From Oscillospiraceae bacterium (GTDB lineage Bacteria > Bacillota > Clostridia > Oscillospirales > Oscillospiraceae), in assembly GCA_902787755.1 (NCBI GenBank), contig CADAHL010000002.1, forward strand, positions 57,878 through 121,877: a stretch of DNA of 64,000 nt. Direction: 5' to 3'. The translations under genes were made by a program, and so were the position numbers. The first letter of the stretch is position 1, and each line of letters opens with the position of its first letter. The notes under the pieces are model-generated. The model was not told the DNA's origin. It ran no database searches and worked only from the letters and a program-made list of their open reading frames with translations. Positions 49,032 to 56,564 of this stretch are shown here, one piece after another.

Positions 49032-49115
49032 TCGAAAAGAAAAAAACAGAGCGTTTCCGGGTGAATGCCGCACGGATTTCCGTGCGGCTTCAGCCATGCA
49101 TAAAGGAGGATTTTT

Positions 49116-50366
49116 GTGGGTAATCTGTTCAGACGCCTGCTGGCAGCGATTGGCCGCGGTCTGGCGCGGATCTTCAATGTGGGGATTTCTCTCAAGTGGG
49201 TCGCGCTTTTGCTGGTCATTGTGGGGGCGGGCACCTATTTCTGGACCTACAATTCCATGCTTGATACCGTCGGAGGCAAAGACGATTTCGAGGAAGCCAT
49301 GCGCTACATCGAGATCAAGGACCTGCTGGACGAGCATTTCATCGAACCTGTAGACCGGAAGACCATGGGCCAAAACGCAGCGGCCGCTATGGTCAGCGGA
49401 CTTCGGGACGACTGGAGCTACTTTATGACCGAGGACGAATTCCGCACCTATCAGCTGTCCGCGGCCAATGATTACGCGGATATCGGCATGTCCATCGTCA
49501 AGGACGAAGCGGTAGGCGGTTTCCAGGTTATCGCCCTGTATGCCGGATCTCCCGCGGCAACCGCTGGCGTTGCTTCCGGAATGGTGATCACCGCGGTGGA
49601 CGGTCAGAACGTGGCCAATTACTCCACCGATCAGGTGCGCACGCTGATCCGCTCCAAGCTCAACACTCAGTTCGTCCTGGAGATCAGCAACGGTCAGAAT
49701 TACATCACGGTGGACTGCACCAATACCAATCTTGGCGCGGTGAGCTACCGGATGGAGAAGACGGAGGCCGGCTATATCCAGATCACGAACTTTGAGGCCG
49801 GCAGCGGACAGGCCGCGGTGGACGCCATCGAGAGCCTTCTGAACCAGGGCGCTGTGGCTCTGGTGCTGGACCTGAGAAACAATTCCGGCGGCCTGACCGA
49901 GGAAGTGGCGATCCTGCTGGATTACCTGCTCCCCGGCGGACGGCTGTTCTCCGAGGTGGACAAGAATGGGGACGAGATCGTCACCAATTCCGACACCATG
50001 AGCCTGCAGATGCCCATGTGCGTGCTCATTAACCGCGGCACCTATCGGGAAGCGGAGCTGTGCGCGGCGGTGCTGAAGGAGTGGAACTGGGCTACCCTGA
50101 TCGGCGAGCCCACCATCGGCAATACCCGTACGCAGGAGACCCTGGAGCTCTCGGACGGCAGCGCCATTCACCTGTCCACCCGCAGCTATCTGACCTCCAA
50201 CGGAGTGGATATCTCCCAGAACGGGGGAGTGATCCCCGACGCCATCGTGTACAACAGCGATGAATCCGCAACCGGCACCACAGAAGGCACCACAGGCGGC
50301 GAAGACGGCACCGCCAGCATCTCCAACGACGATCAGCTCATGTTCGCTCTGAGAACTTTGAGTTGA
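49116..50366 (+). CDS. S41 (CtpA/CtpB)-like PDZ protein lacking the Ser-Lys dyad
   Basis: 416 residues from a GTG behind AAAGGAGG. One membrane helix (about 26-45), an N-terminal cap, a PDZ domain (about 125-205; GSPAATAGVASGMVITAVDGQNV) and an S41 fold with LDLRNNSGGL. In active CtpB-type enzymes the next motif reads NxG(S/T)ASASE and later GExTxGKGxxQ. Here it is NRGTYREAE and GEPTIGNTRTQ, so the catalytic Ser is Arg311 and the Lys, 25 residues on, is Asn336. A CtpB gene next to ftsEX is known in Bacillus; here it seems to be a non-catalytic binder. Confidence 0.88.
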   Translation: MGNLFRRLLAAIGRGLARIFNVGISLKWVALLLVIVGAGTYFWTYNSMLDTVGGKDDFEEAMRYIEIKDLLDEHFIEPVDRKTMGQNAAAAMVSGLRDDWSYFMTEDEFRTYQLSAANDYADIGMSIVKDEAVGGFQVIALYAGSPAATAGVASGMVITAVDGQNVANYSTDQVRTLIRSKLNTQFVLEISNGQNYITVDCTNTNLGAVSYRMEKTEAGYIQITNFEAGSGQAAVDAIESLLNQGAVALVLDLRNNSGGLTEEVAILLDYLLPGGRLFSEVDKNGDEIVTNSDTMSLQMPMCVLINRGTYREAELCAAVLKEWNWATLIGEPTIGNTRTQETLELSDGSAIHLSTRSYLTSNGVDISQNGGVIPDAIVYNSDESATGTTEGTTGGEDGTASISNDDQLMFALRTLS

Positions 50367-50391
50367 CAGTTGGAAGGGGATAGTTTAAAAT
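50363..50391 (+). promoter_or_regulatory. Promoter of greA-lysS
   Basis: TTGACA (50363-50368) overlapping the S41 stop codon, 17-nt spacer, TAAAAT (50386-50391). Confidence 0.8.
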
Positions 50392-50433
50392 ACGCATTCG
50401 TGAAATACTGTATTTAGAAGGAGAACTTGCTTT

Positions 50434-50922
50434 ATGGCCATTGCAAATCGGTACAAGATGAGCCGCGCCCGGTATGAGGCTCTGCAGGAAGAGCTGTTTT
50501 ATCTGGAGACCGTCCGTGAGAAGGAGGTCGCAGAGCAGATCAAGGAGGCGCGCAGCTTCGGCGATCTGTCGGAGAACAGCGAATATGACGAGGCCAAAAC
50601 GGAGCAGGGCAAGCTCTATTCCCACATCGCGGAGCTGAAGAATCTGATCGAGAACGCCGAGATCGTGGAGGAACTGGATCAGGACGCTCCCAAGGATGCT
50701 ATCACTCTGCGCAGCAAGATCGTGATCCGCTCTCTGGATACCGGCCTGGAGCAGCACTATGAGATCGTGGGCTCCCAGGAGGCCAACCCCATGAAGGGCC
50801 TGATCTCGGATGATTCCCCCAAGGGCAAGGCCCTGGTGGGCCATCGCGCGGGCGACGAGGTGTCCTTTATGGCTCCCGCCGGCGAGATGCGCTTCCAGAT
50901 CCTCTCCGTGGAGAACGAGTAA
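50434..50922 (+). CDS. greA: Transcription elongation factor GreA
   Basis: 162 residues. The coiled coil has the acidic tip GDLSENSEYDEAK used to stimulate RNA cleavage by stalled RNA polymerase; the C-terminal FKBP-like domain ends IEILSVE-like. The N-terminus is slightly longer than in E. coli GreA. It is transcribed from a strong promoter behind GAAGGAGAA and lies 15 nt before lysS, a common clostridial pairing. Confidence 0.95.
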   Translation: MAIANRYKMSRARYEALQEELFYLETVREKEVAEQIKEARSFGDLSENSEYDEAKTEQGKLYSHIAELKNLIENAEIVEELDQDAPKDAITLRSKIVIRSLDTGLEQHYEIVGSQEANPMKGLISDDSPKGKALVGHRAGDEVSFMAPAGEMRFQILSVENE

Positions 50923-50937
50923 GGCGGAGGCGGCAGA

Positions 50938-52944
50938 ATGAAGGAAAACAATCCGGCCCCCGCAAAGGAGAACGCTCCGGCTCCCGCCACCGACCAGGAA
51001 CTGTCCGAGGTCCTGCAGGTCCGGCGCGACAAGCTCAGCGCCCTTCGCCAGGAGGGGAGAGATCCCTTCGTGGTCACCAAATTCGATCGCAGCGCCTATT
51101 CCGAGCAGATCAAGAACGACTACGAGCATTTTGAAAACCAGACGGTGTCTGTCTGCGGACGCATGATCTCCAAGCGCGGCATGGGCAAGGCCATTTTCTG
51201 CCACATTCAGGACGATCAGGGCCAGATCCAGCTGTATATTCGCTCCGACGCCGTCAGCGAACAGGAATTCCTGGACTTCCGGAAATATGATATCGGCGAC
51301 ATCGTCGGCGTTACCGGTTATGTGTTCAAGACCAAGACCGGCGAGGTCTCTGTTCACGCCCAGAGCGTGGTGCTGCTGGCCAAGTCCCTGCATCCGCTGC
51401 CTGAGAAGTTCCATGGCATGACCGACCGGGAGCTGCGTTACCGGATGCGCTACGTGGATCTGATCGTCAATCCCGAGGTCAAGGAGACTTTCATCCGCCG
51501 CAGCCGCATCCTGCGGGAGCTGCGCTCTTTCCTGGACGGCCGTGGCTTTGTGGAAGTGGAGACCCCCGTGCTGACCCCCTTTGAGATCGGCGCCTCCGCC
51601 CGGCCTTTCTATACCCATCACAACACCCTGGACATGGATATGGTCCTGCGTATCGAGACCGAGCTGTATCTGAAGCGGCTGATCGTCGGCGGCATGGAGC
51701 GCGTGTATGAGGTGGGGCGTATCTTCCGCAACGAGGGCATGGACACCAAGCACAATCCGGAGTTCACCACCATCGAGGTGTATCAGTCCTACACCGATTT
51801 CCACGGCATGATGGAGCTGGTGGAGGATATGATGAAGACTGTGGCCATGAAGGTCTGCGGCAGCCTGGTGGTGCCCTATCAGGGAAACCTGATCGATCTG
51901 AGCCACTGGGAGAAGCTGACCATGATCGAGGCGGTGAAGAAGTACTCCGGCGTGGACTTCCGGGATTGGAAGACCGACGAGGACGCCATCGCCTGCGCCA
52001 AGGCCCACAAGGTGGATCTGCCCGAGGTGCCCACCCGCGGCGCCATCCTGGCCGAGTTCTTCGACGCTTTCGTGGAGGAGAACCTGATCCAGCCCACCTT
52101 TATCTATGATTACCCCGTGGAGATCAGCCCGCTGGCCAAGCGCAAGCCGGATGATCCGGAGTTTACCGAGCGCTTTGAGTACTTCATCAACGCCACCGAG
52201 TTCGGCAACGCCTTCTCGGAACTGAACGATCCCATCGATCAGCGGGAGCGCTTCGAGCGCCAGGTGGCCGAGCGCCGCGCGCTGGATCCCAATACCGGCG
52301 CCCAGGTGGATTACGATTTCGTGAACGCTCTGGAGTACGGCATGCCTCCCACCGGCGGCCTGGGCTTCGGCGTGGACCGTCTGGTCATGCTGCTGACCAA
52401 CAGCGATTCGATTCGTGATGTTCTCCTTTTCCCGACCATGCGGCCTGAGGGAGCGCAGAAGAAGGAAAGCGCGGCGGAGCAGCCTGTCACTGAGGAGAAG
52501 GCGGCAGCTCAGGAAGGGCCGGCGGATGAGGCGGCGGCTCCTGTTTCTCCGCCGGCTGAGGAAGCCATCGACTTCTCCAAGGTCGTCATTGAGCCGCTGT
52601 TCCAGGACCAGGTGGATTTTGAGACCTTCTCCAAGTCCGACTTCCGCGCCGTCAAGGTTTTGGCGTGTGAGGCGGTGAAGAAGTCCAAGAAGCTTCTGAA
52701 GTTCACGCTGGACGACGGTACGGGCAAGGAGCGGACGATCCTCAGCGGTATTCACGCCTATTACGAGCCGGAGGAGCTGATAGGGAAGACCCTCATTGCG
52801 ATCACTAACCTGCCGCCCCGGGCGATGATGGGTATCGAATCCTGCGGCATGCTGCTCTCCGCCGTTCATCACGAAGGGGAGGAAGAGAAGCTTCATCTGT
52901 TGATGGTCGATCCCCATATCCCGGCCGGCGCCAAGCTGTACTGA
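50938..52944 (+). CDS. lysS: Lysyl-tRNA synthetase, class II, with C-terminal tRNA-binding domain
   Basis: 668 residues, about 170 more than standard LysS. An Ala/Pro/Asn-rich N-terminus (about 1-20), the anticodon-binding OB fold (VSVCGRMISKRGMGKAIF), then class II motifs: RFIR/RIFRNEGMDTKHNPEFT and GLGFGVDRLVML. A Glu/Ala-rich linker (about 503-542) leads to an EMAP/Trbp111-like OB domain (about 550-668; KSDFRAVKVLACEAV...GIESCGMLLSA), as found at the end of many MetRS. The extra domain should raise tRNA affinity. It charges tRNA-Lys in the cytosol. Confidence 0.95.
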   Translation: MKENNPAPAKENAPAPATDQELSEVLQVRRDKLSALRQEGRDPFVVTKFDRSAYSEQIKNDYEHFENQTVSVCGRMISKRGMGKAIFCHIQDDQGQIQLYIRSDAVSEQEFLDFRKYDIGDIVGVTGYVFKTKTGEVSVHAQSVVLLAKSLHPLPEKFHGMTDRELRYRMRYVDLIVNPEVKETFIRRSRILRELRSFLDGRGFVEVETPVLTPFEIGASARPFYTHHNTLDMDMVLRIETELYLKRLIVGGMERVYEVGRIFRNEGMDTKHNPEFTTIEVYQSYTDFHGMMELVEDMMKTVAMKVCGSLVVPYQGNLIDLSHWEKLTMIEAVKKYSGVDFRDWKTDEDAIACAKAHKVDLPEVPTRGAILAEFFDAFVEENLIQPTFIYDYPVEISPLAKRKPDDPEFTERFEYFINATEFGNAFSELNDPIDQRERFERQVAERRALDPNTGAQVDYDFVNALEYGMPPTGGLGFGVDRLVMLLTNSDSIRDVLLFPTMRPEGAQKKESAAEQPVTEEKAAAQEGPADEAAAPVSPPAEEAIDFSKVVIEPLFQDQVDFETFSKSDFRAVKVLACEAVKKSKKLLKFTLDDGTGKERTILSGIHAYYEPEELIGKTLIAITNLPPRAMMGIESCGMLLSAVHHEGEEEKLHLLMVDPHIPAGAKLY

Positions 52945-53187
52945 TTTTTGAACGGAGAAAACAAAAATCGCCTTTCGATCTCCAATCGGAGGGTAACATG
53001 TGCGATTCCCCATGGAATGGCATGAATAGCGTTCATCTGCAAGAGACTCACGATCATAGGTTCGTGGGTCTCTTTTTTGAACATTCCATTTTTTGTATGT
53101 TTTGCCCTGTGGCCTTTAACAATTTAAAATCAAAATTGTGCTATGCTCCAAAAAACACTTTAACAAGGTAATTTGATGATTTTTGTG
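52945..53187 (+). other. Intergenic stretch between lysS and the lanthipeptide genes
   Basis: Base composition drops towards AT after about 53080. A possible 57-codon reading frame (ATG 52998 to TAA 53171) follows a GGAGGG site, but it runs through the terminator at 53041-53078, so it may be a short leader peptide or chance. Nothing else is recognised. Confidence 0.35.
53041..53078 (+). terminator. Terminator downstream of lysS
   Basis: AAGAGACTCACGA pairs with TTCGTGGGTCTCTT around a short loop, followed by TTTT. It lies about 100 nt after the lysS stop codon. Confidence 0.75.
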
Positions 53188-53216
53188 TTGACAAATGTGG
53201 AATTTGAGGCTATTCT
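53188..53216 (+). promoter_or_regulatory. Promoter of the lanthipeptide operon
   Basis: TTGACA (53188-53193), 17-nt spacer, TATTCT (53211-53216), giving an about 95-nt leader before the precursor ATG. Confidence 0.75.
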
Positions 53217-53316
53217 TTTAGGCGTGGAGGGTTTAAAGTACACAGAAAAGTACATAGAAAGGTATCTGTTCCGTTTCTTGATCCGACCACAAATAAAAGG
53301 AAAAGGAGATTTTATC

Positions 53317-53499
53317 ATGGCTTACGAGAAAAAGACCGGTTTTGTTGAGCTGGAAAAGCTGGAGAATGATTCCGAGATGCTCAATGTTCAGGGCGGCACT
53401 TACGTTTGGGTAAAGAGCTTCTGCCTAGTTCAGACCCACATTTATCGTGAATGCTTCAAAGCCCCTCTTACGGGACCTATTGATCCTCTTCTGCCCTAA
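53317..53499 (+). CDS. lanA: Class II lanthipeptide precursor
   Basis: 60 residues behind AAAAGGAGA. The leader (1-27) has FVELEKLENDSEML and ends NVQGG, the double-Gly site for a C39 exporter. The 33-residue core has two Cys (core 9 and 19) and Ser7, Thr1, Thr13 and Thr25, and ends with a Pro-rich tail TGPIDPLLP. A T-x5-C stretch (THIYREC) recalls the T-x-S/T-x-E-C of lipid-II binders of the mersacidin/lacticin 481 type, but the rest looks different. At most two thioether rings are possible. LanM and LanT genes follow. Confidence 0.88.
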   Translation: MAYEKKTGFVELEKLENDSEMLNVQGGTYVWVKSFCLVQTHIYRECFKAPLTGPIDPLLP

Positions 53500-53553
53500 T
53501 CGCGAGTCTTGGTTTGATTTTCTTTTAATTAGGTTACGTAGCGAAAAGCATAC

Positions 53554-53590
53554 AAAGCGCCACTCTCGTAGGAAAGTGGCGCTTTGTTAT
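53554..53590 (+). terminator. Attenuator between precursor and lanM
   Basis: An 11-bp stem (AAAGCGCCACT with AGTGGCGCTTT) with a 10-nt loop and a weak T-run (GTTATTG). Partial termination would keep precursor mRNA in excess over lanM, as in other lanthipeptide operons. Confidence 0.7.
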
Positions 53591-53687
53591 TGCCTTTTTC
53601 ATTTTTGCGAGTACAATAAAGTGAATGAATATCAGCACGTTCTGTGTACTTTACTATTGGGCATGATTTCGCCGGAAGGAGCAAGCC

Positions 53688-56543
53688 GTGAATAACAGAT
53701 CTTCTTTTGTGAAAAAAGTAGTTGACTCCATCCTGGATGAACAACACTATGCTTTCGAGACGATTTTTCGAGACAGACTTACTCAATTCATCGAGTCGCT
53801 GGAGCTGCTTTTGGATGATATTGACCTGCCCTTCTCGAATCGGTTTTCTTTATTGAAAAGGGCAGGAGGAACAACGCTGCACAGTGCTGCGGAGATCGCA
53901 ATTCGCGCTCTTTTGGATCTTTTATATCATCATCAGGAGGAATTGGTCGGTGAGACGCCGGAAGCAAGATACAATGATTTCGTCCAGCGCTTTGTTGAAA
54001 ATCGCCTGGACGAATTATTCCCCTCAGGTTCTGAGCTTCGGATACTGATCGAACAGAAATTCTCCTCGAATTATCGAGCGATCCGGGAACTTCTGGAACG
54101 ATTCAAACACGACTGTACTGAGATCTCAACGCAGTTCGGCCTCCCATTCCGATCCATTGAGAGCTTTTCCATGGGCCAGGGGGATACGCATAATGACGGT
54201 CGGGCCGTCTGCGTTGTATCAATCAACGATAACGAAAAGATCGTTTACAAGCCCCATTCTCTTCAAAATGACATCATTTGGGCTCGGATTCTCCACTGGT
54301 TTTCTTCAAAAGCCGAGCTCAAAACGGATATGCGCCATATGAAGGTGATCGAGCGAGGCGATTACGGTTGGCAGTCTTATGTGCACGCGGAACCCTGCGA
54401 AGGAAAAGAACAGGTGACGCGGTACATGTACCGTATCGGTGCTCTGCTGTTCATCTCCTATGTGACAGGATTCAATGACCTGCACCTGGAGAACATCATT
54501 GCCTGCGGGGAGTATCCGATCGTGATCGATACAGAAACGCTGTTTTCCAACCGCAGCTCTTTTGAGAAGATCGATCAGGATAATGCTTCGCCTCTGAGCA
54601 AGGTGCTCAACAATTCCGTGTTCTCAACGCTACTGCTGCCCACCGATTTTCTGCGCGGGGGAGAGACGGCACAGAGGATCGATACCAGCGGGCTTCTGGG
54701 GGGACTGGAACAGCGAAAGCCGAAAGCGCTTCATCTCATCAACCTCGGCCGCGACGATATCTCTTTTGACGATGGAGAAATCGACGAAATTGCCACGGAT
54801 GAAGGCGTTGCCCGTTTCGAAGGCGAACGCCTGAATCCTGCGGATTATATCGAGGATATCATAAAAGGCTTTCAGGATGCTTACCATTGTGCCCTTAAAA
54901 ACAGGGAAAGCTTCTGCGAGCTGCTGAATGAAGCGTGTTTTTCCAAGGGCGTATTCCGCCAGCTGATGAGAGATACGGAGCTGTATCACAGATATCTGCA
55001 GGCTTCCTATCACCCGGCTTATGCAAAGGATCGCGCGACAAGGGAAATGGTGTACAGGAGACTCAAAGGGAAAGGCGGATACCTCAATCTCAATCATCAG
55101 CGTTTGGTAAACTCCGAAGTCGAACAATTGCTCAACAACGATATCCCATGTTTTTTTACGGGCTATGACTGTCTGGATCTGTTTCCGCCCTACGGGGAAA
55201 GCATCCCCGGCTTCTTCGCAATGACCGCTCACGAACAGACGACGGAGAAGCTTCGATCGCTCTCGGAAAAAGACAAATGGCTGCAGTCCTATTTTATCAG
55301 GTGCGCGATGATCAAAGATCCTTTTCGCCCTGAGGAAGGCAACTGTACGGCCATCATGGATCCTCTTCCGGCGGATCTGACCAGACAGGAGCAGATCAAA
55401 GCCGTTTCGGAACAGGTTTACCGTATCCGAGAGCAGTCCCGAATTTCCGATACAACCGGCAGAACGCTTGGCTATATCAATGTTGACCATCATGAACTCA
55501 ACGGACGATTCAAAACGGAAGATCACGGTTTATATGAGGGGAGCGGCGCAGCGCTGTTCTATCTTCAGATGTACCGCATCTACGGGGAGGAATACCTCGA
55601 TTCGGCAAAGCGGATGGTCGAGCACTCGCTGTCCGGCCTGCTGGCGGGAAGCGACGCCTTAGAGCATATCGGTTTGTTTACCGGAGCGGGAAGCTATCTT
55701 TATCTCTGCCTGCAGGCGTACAGAGTTTTCCGGGAAGAAAGTTATCTTGACCGGATGAATGGGCTGTGCGAAAAAATGCTGGCGTCGGCCCTGCCCATGG
55801 AAGAAGAAACCGATGTGATCGCAGGTTACAGCGGAAATATTATCTTCTGCCTGAACGCCTATCATAGCGACCCAACGCTGGTGAATCTCCGCAATCTGGC
55901 GATCAGATATGGAAAGAGCCTGTTTGAAGCCTGCCAGAAGGATCGGATCCGGTTTCAAAACGGCTTTTCCCACGGCTATGCCGGCAGCTCGTTGGCCTTG
56001 TTCATGCTGGCGAAGGAAACGGGATGCAGAGAGTATTATGATGCGGCTGCAGAGCTTTTGAAACGCGAGAGAACACTGTATGTCCCGGAAACGAATCAAT
56101 GGATCGACGTGAGATTCCAAACGCCAGGCCTTGAAAACTGGTGCTACGGTGCCGGCGGGATCCTGGTTGCCAGGATGCTGTCGCTGAACTACGTGGAACC
56201 GGCGGAAAAAAGCGCATTGGAGGAAGAGATCTCACGCTGTCTGGATAAACTGCTGGAAAAGACCAGCGTTTCCATGCCGACGATTCTCTGCCACGGAATC
56301 GCGGGCAATCTGGACATCCTGCTGTGGTATTTGCAGCAGAGAGAGGACGAGTGGGTCCGCGCCTTTGTCAATGAACAAACGGATCAGATGCTTCAGCAGA
56401 TGATTACCCGCGGCGTCGTGACCGAGAGCGCGCCAGGTATCCTTGATATCTCTTTTATGACGGGTATATCCGGTATGTCCTATTATCTTCTCCGCTGCCT
56501 GGATCCCTCCATTCCCTGTGTTCTGGCTTTGGAAACCATGTGA
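53688..56543 (+). CDS. lanM: Class II lanthipeptide synthetase LanM
   Basis: 951 residues from GTG 53688 behind GGAAGGAG. The N-terminal dehydratase domain (DUF4135) has SFSMGQGDTHNDGRAVC, KIVYKPHSLQND and FNDLHLENIIACGEYPIVIDTETLF, which contain the catalytic Asp/Lys/His-type residues of the kinase-like active site. The C-terminal LanC-like cyclase (from about 590) has zinc ligands Cys819 (ENWCYGAGG), Cys868 and His869 (ILCHGIAGN). It phosphorylates and eliminates Ser/Thr and closes thioether rings on the precursor. Codon use is visibly less GC-rich than the housekeeping genes nearby, a sign of acquisition. Confidence 0.96.
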   Translation: MNNRSSFVKKVVDSILDEQHYAFETIFRDRLTQFIESLELLLDDIDLPFSNRFSLLKRAGGTTLHSAAEIAIRALLDLLYHHQEELVGETPEARYNDFVQRFVENRLDELFPSGSELRILIEQKFSSNYRAIRELLERFKHDCTEISTQFGLPFRSIESFSMGQGDTHNDGRAVCVVSINDNEKIVYKPHSLQNDIIWARILHWFSSKAELKTDMRHMKVIERGDYGWQSYVHAEPCEGKEQVTRYMYRIGALLFISYVTGFNDLHLENIIACGEYPIVIDTETLFSNRSSFEKIDQDNASPLSKVLNNSVFSTLLLPTDFLRGGETAQRIDTSGLLGGLEQRKPKALHLINLGRDDISFDDGEIDEIATDEGVARFEGERLNPADYIEDIIKGFQDAYHCALKNRESFCELLNEACFSKGVFRQLMRDTELYHRYLQASYHPAYAKDRATREMVYRRLKGKGGYLNLNHQRLVNSEVEQLLNNDIPCFFTGYDCLDLFPPYGESIPGFFAMTAHEQTTEKLRSLSEKDKWLQSYFIRCAMIKDPFRPEEGNCTAIMDPLPADLTRQEQIKAVSEQVYRIREQSRISDTTGRTLGYINVDHHELNGRFKTEDHGLYEGSGAALFYLQMYRIYGEEYLDSAKRMVEHSLSGLLAGSDALEHIGLFTGAGSYLYLCLQAYRVFREESYLDRMNGLCEKMLASALPMEEETDVIAGYSGNIIFCLNAYHSDPTLVNLRNLAIRYGKSLFEACQKDRIRFQNGFSHGYAGSSLALFMLAKETGCREYYDAAAELLKRERTLYVPETNQWIDVRFQTPGLENWCYGAGGILVARMLSLNYVEPAEKSALEEEISRCLDKLLEKTSVSMPTILCHGIAGNLDILLWYLQQREDEWVRAFVNEQTDQMLQQMITRGVVTESAPGILDISFMTGISGMSYYLLRCLDPSIPCVLALETM

Positions 56544-56564
56544 AATCAGAAAGGAAAGACATCG

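Noticed and set aside
50338-53013. An 891-codon minus-strand open frame
   Set aside because: Antisense shadow of greA and lysS.
31627-56543. Linking the Nif11-like precursors to the LanM at 53.7 kb
   Set aside because: The genes are over 20 kb apart with housekeeping genes between; the cores lack Cys, and LanM has its own adjacent precursor and exporter.
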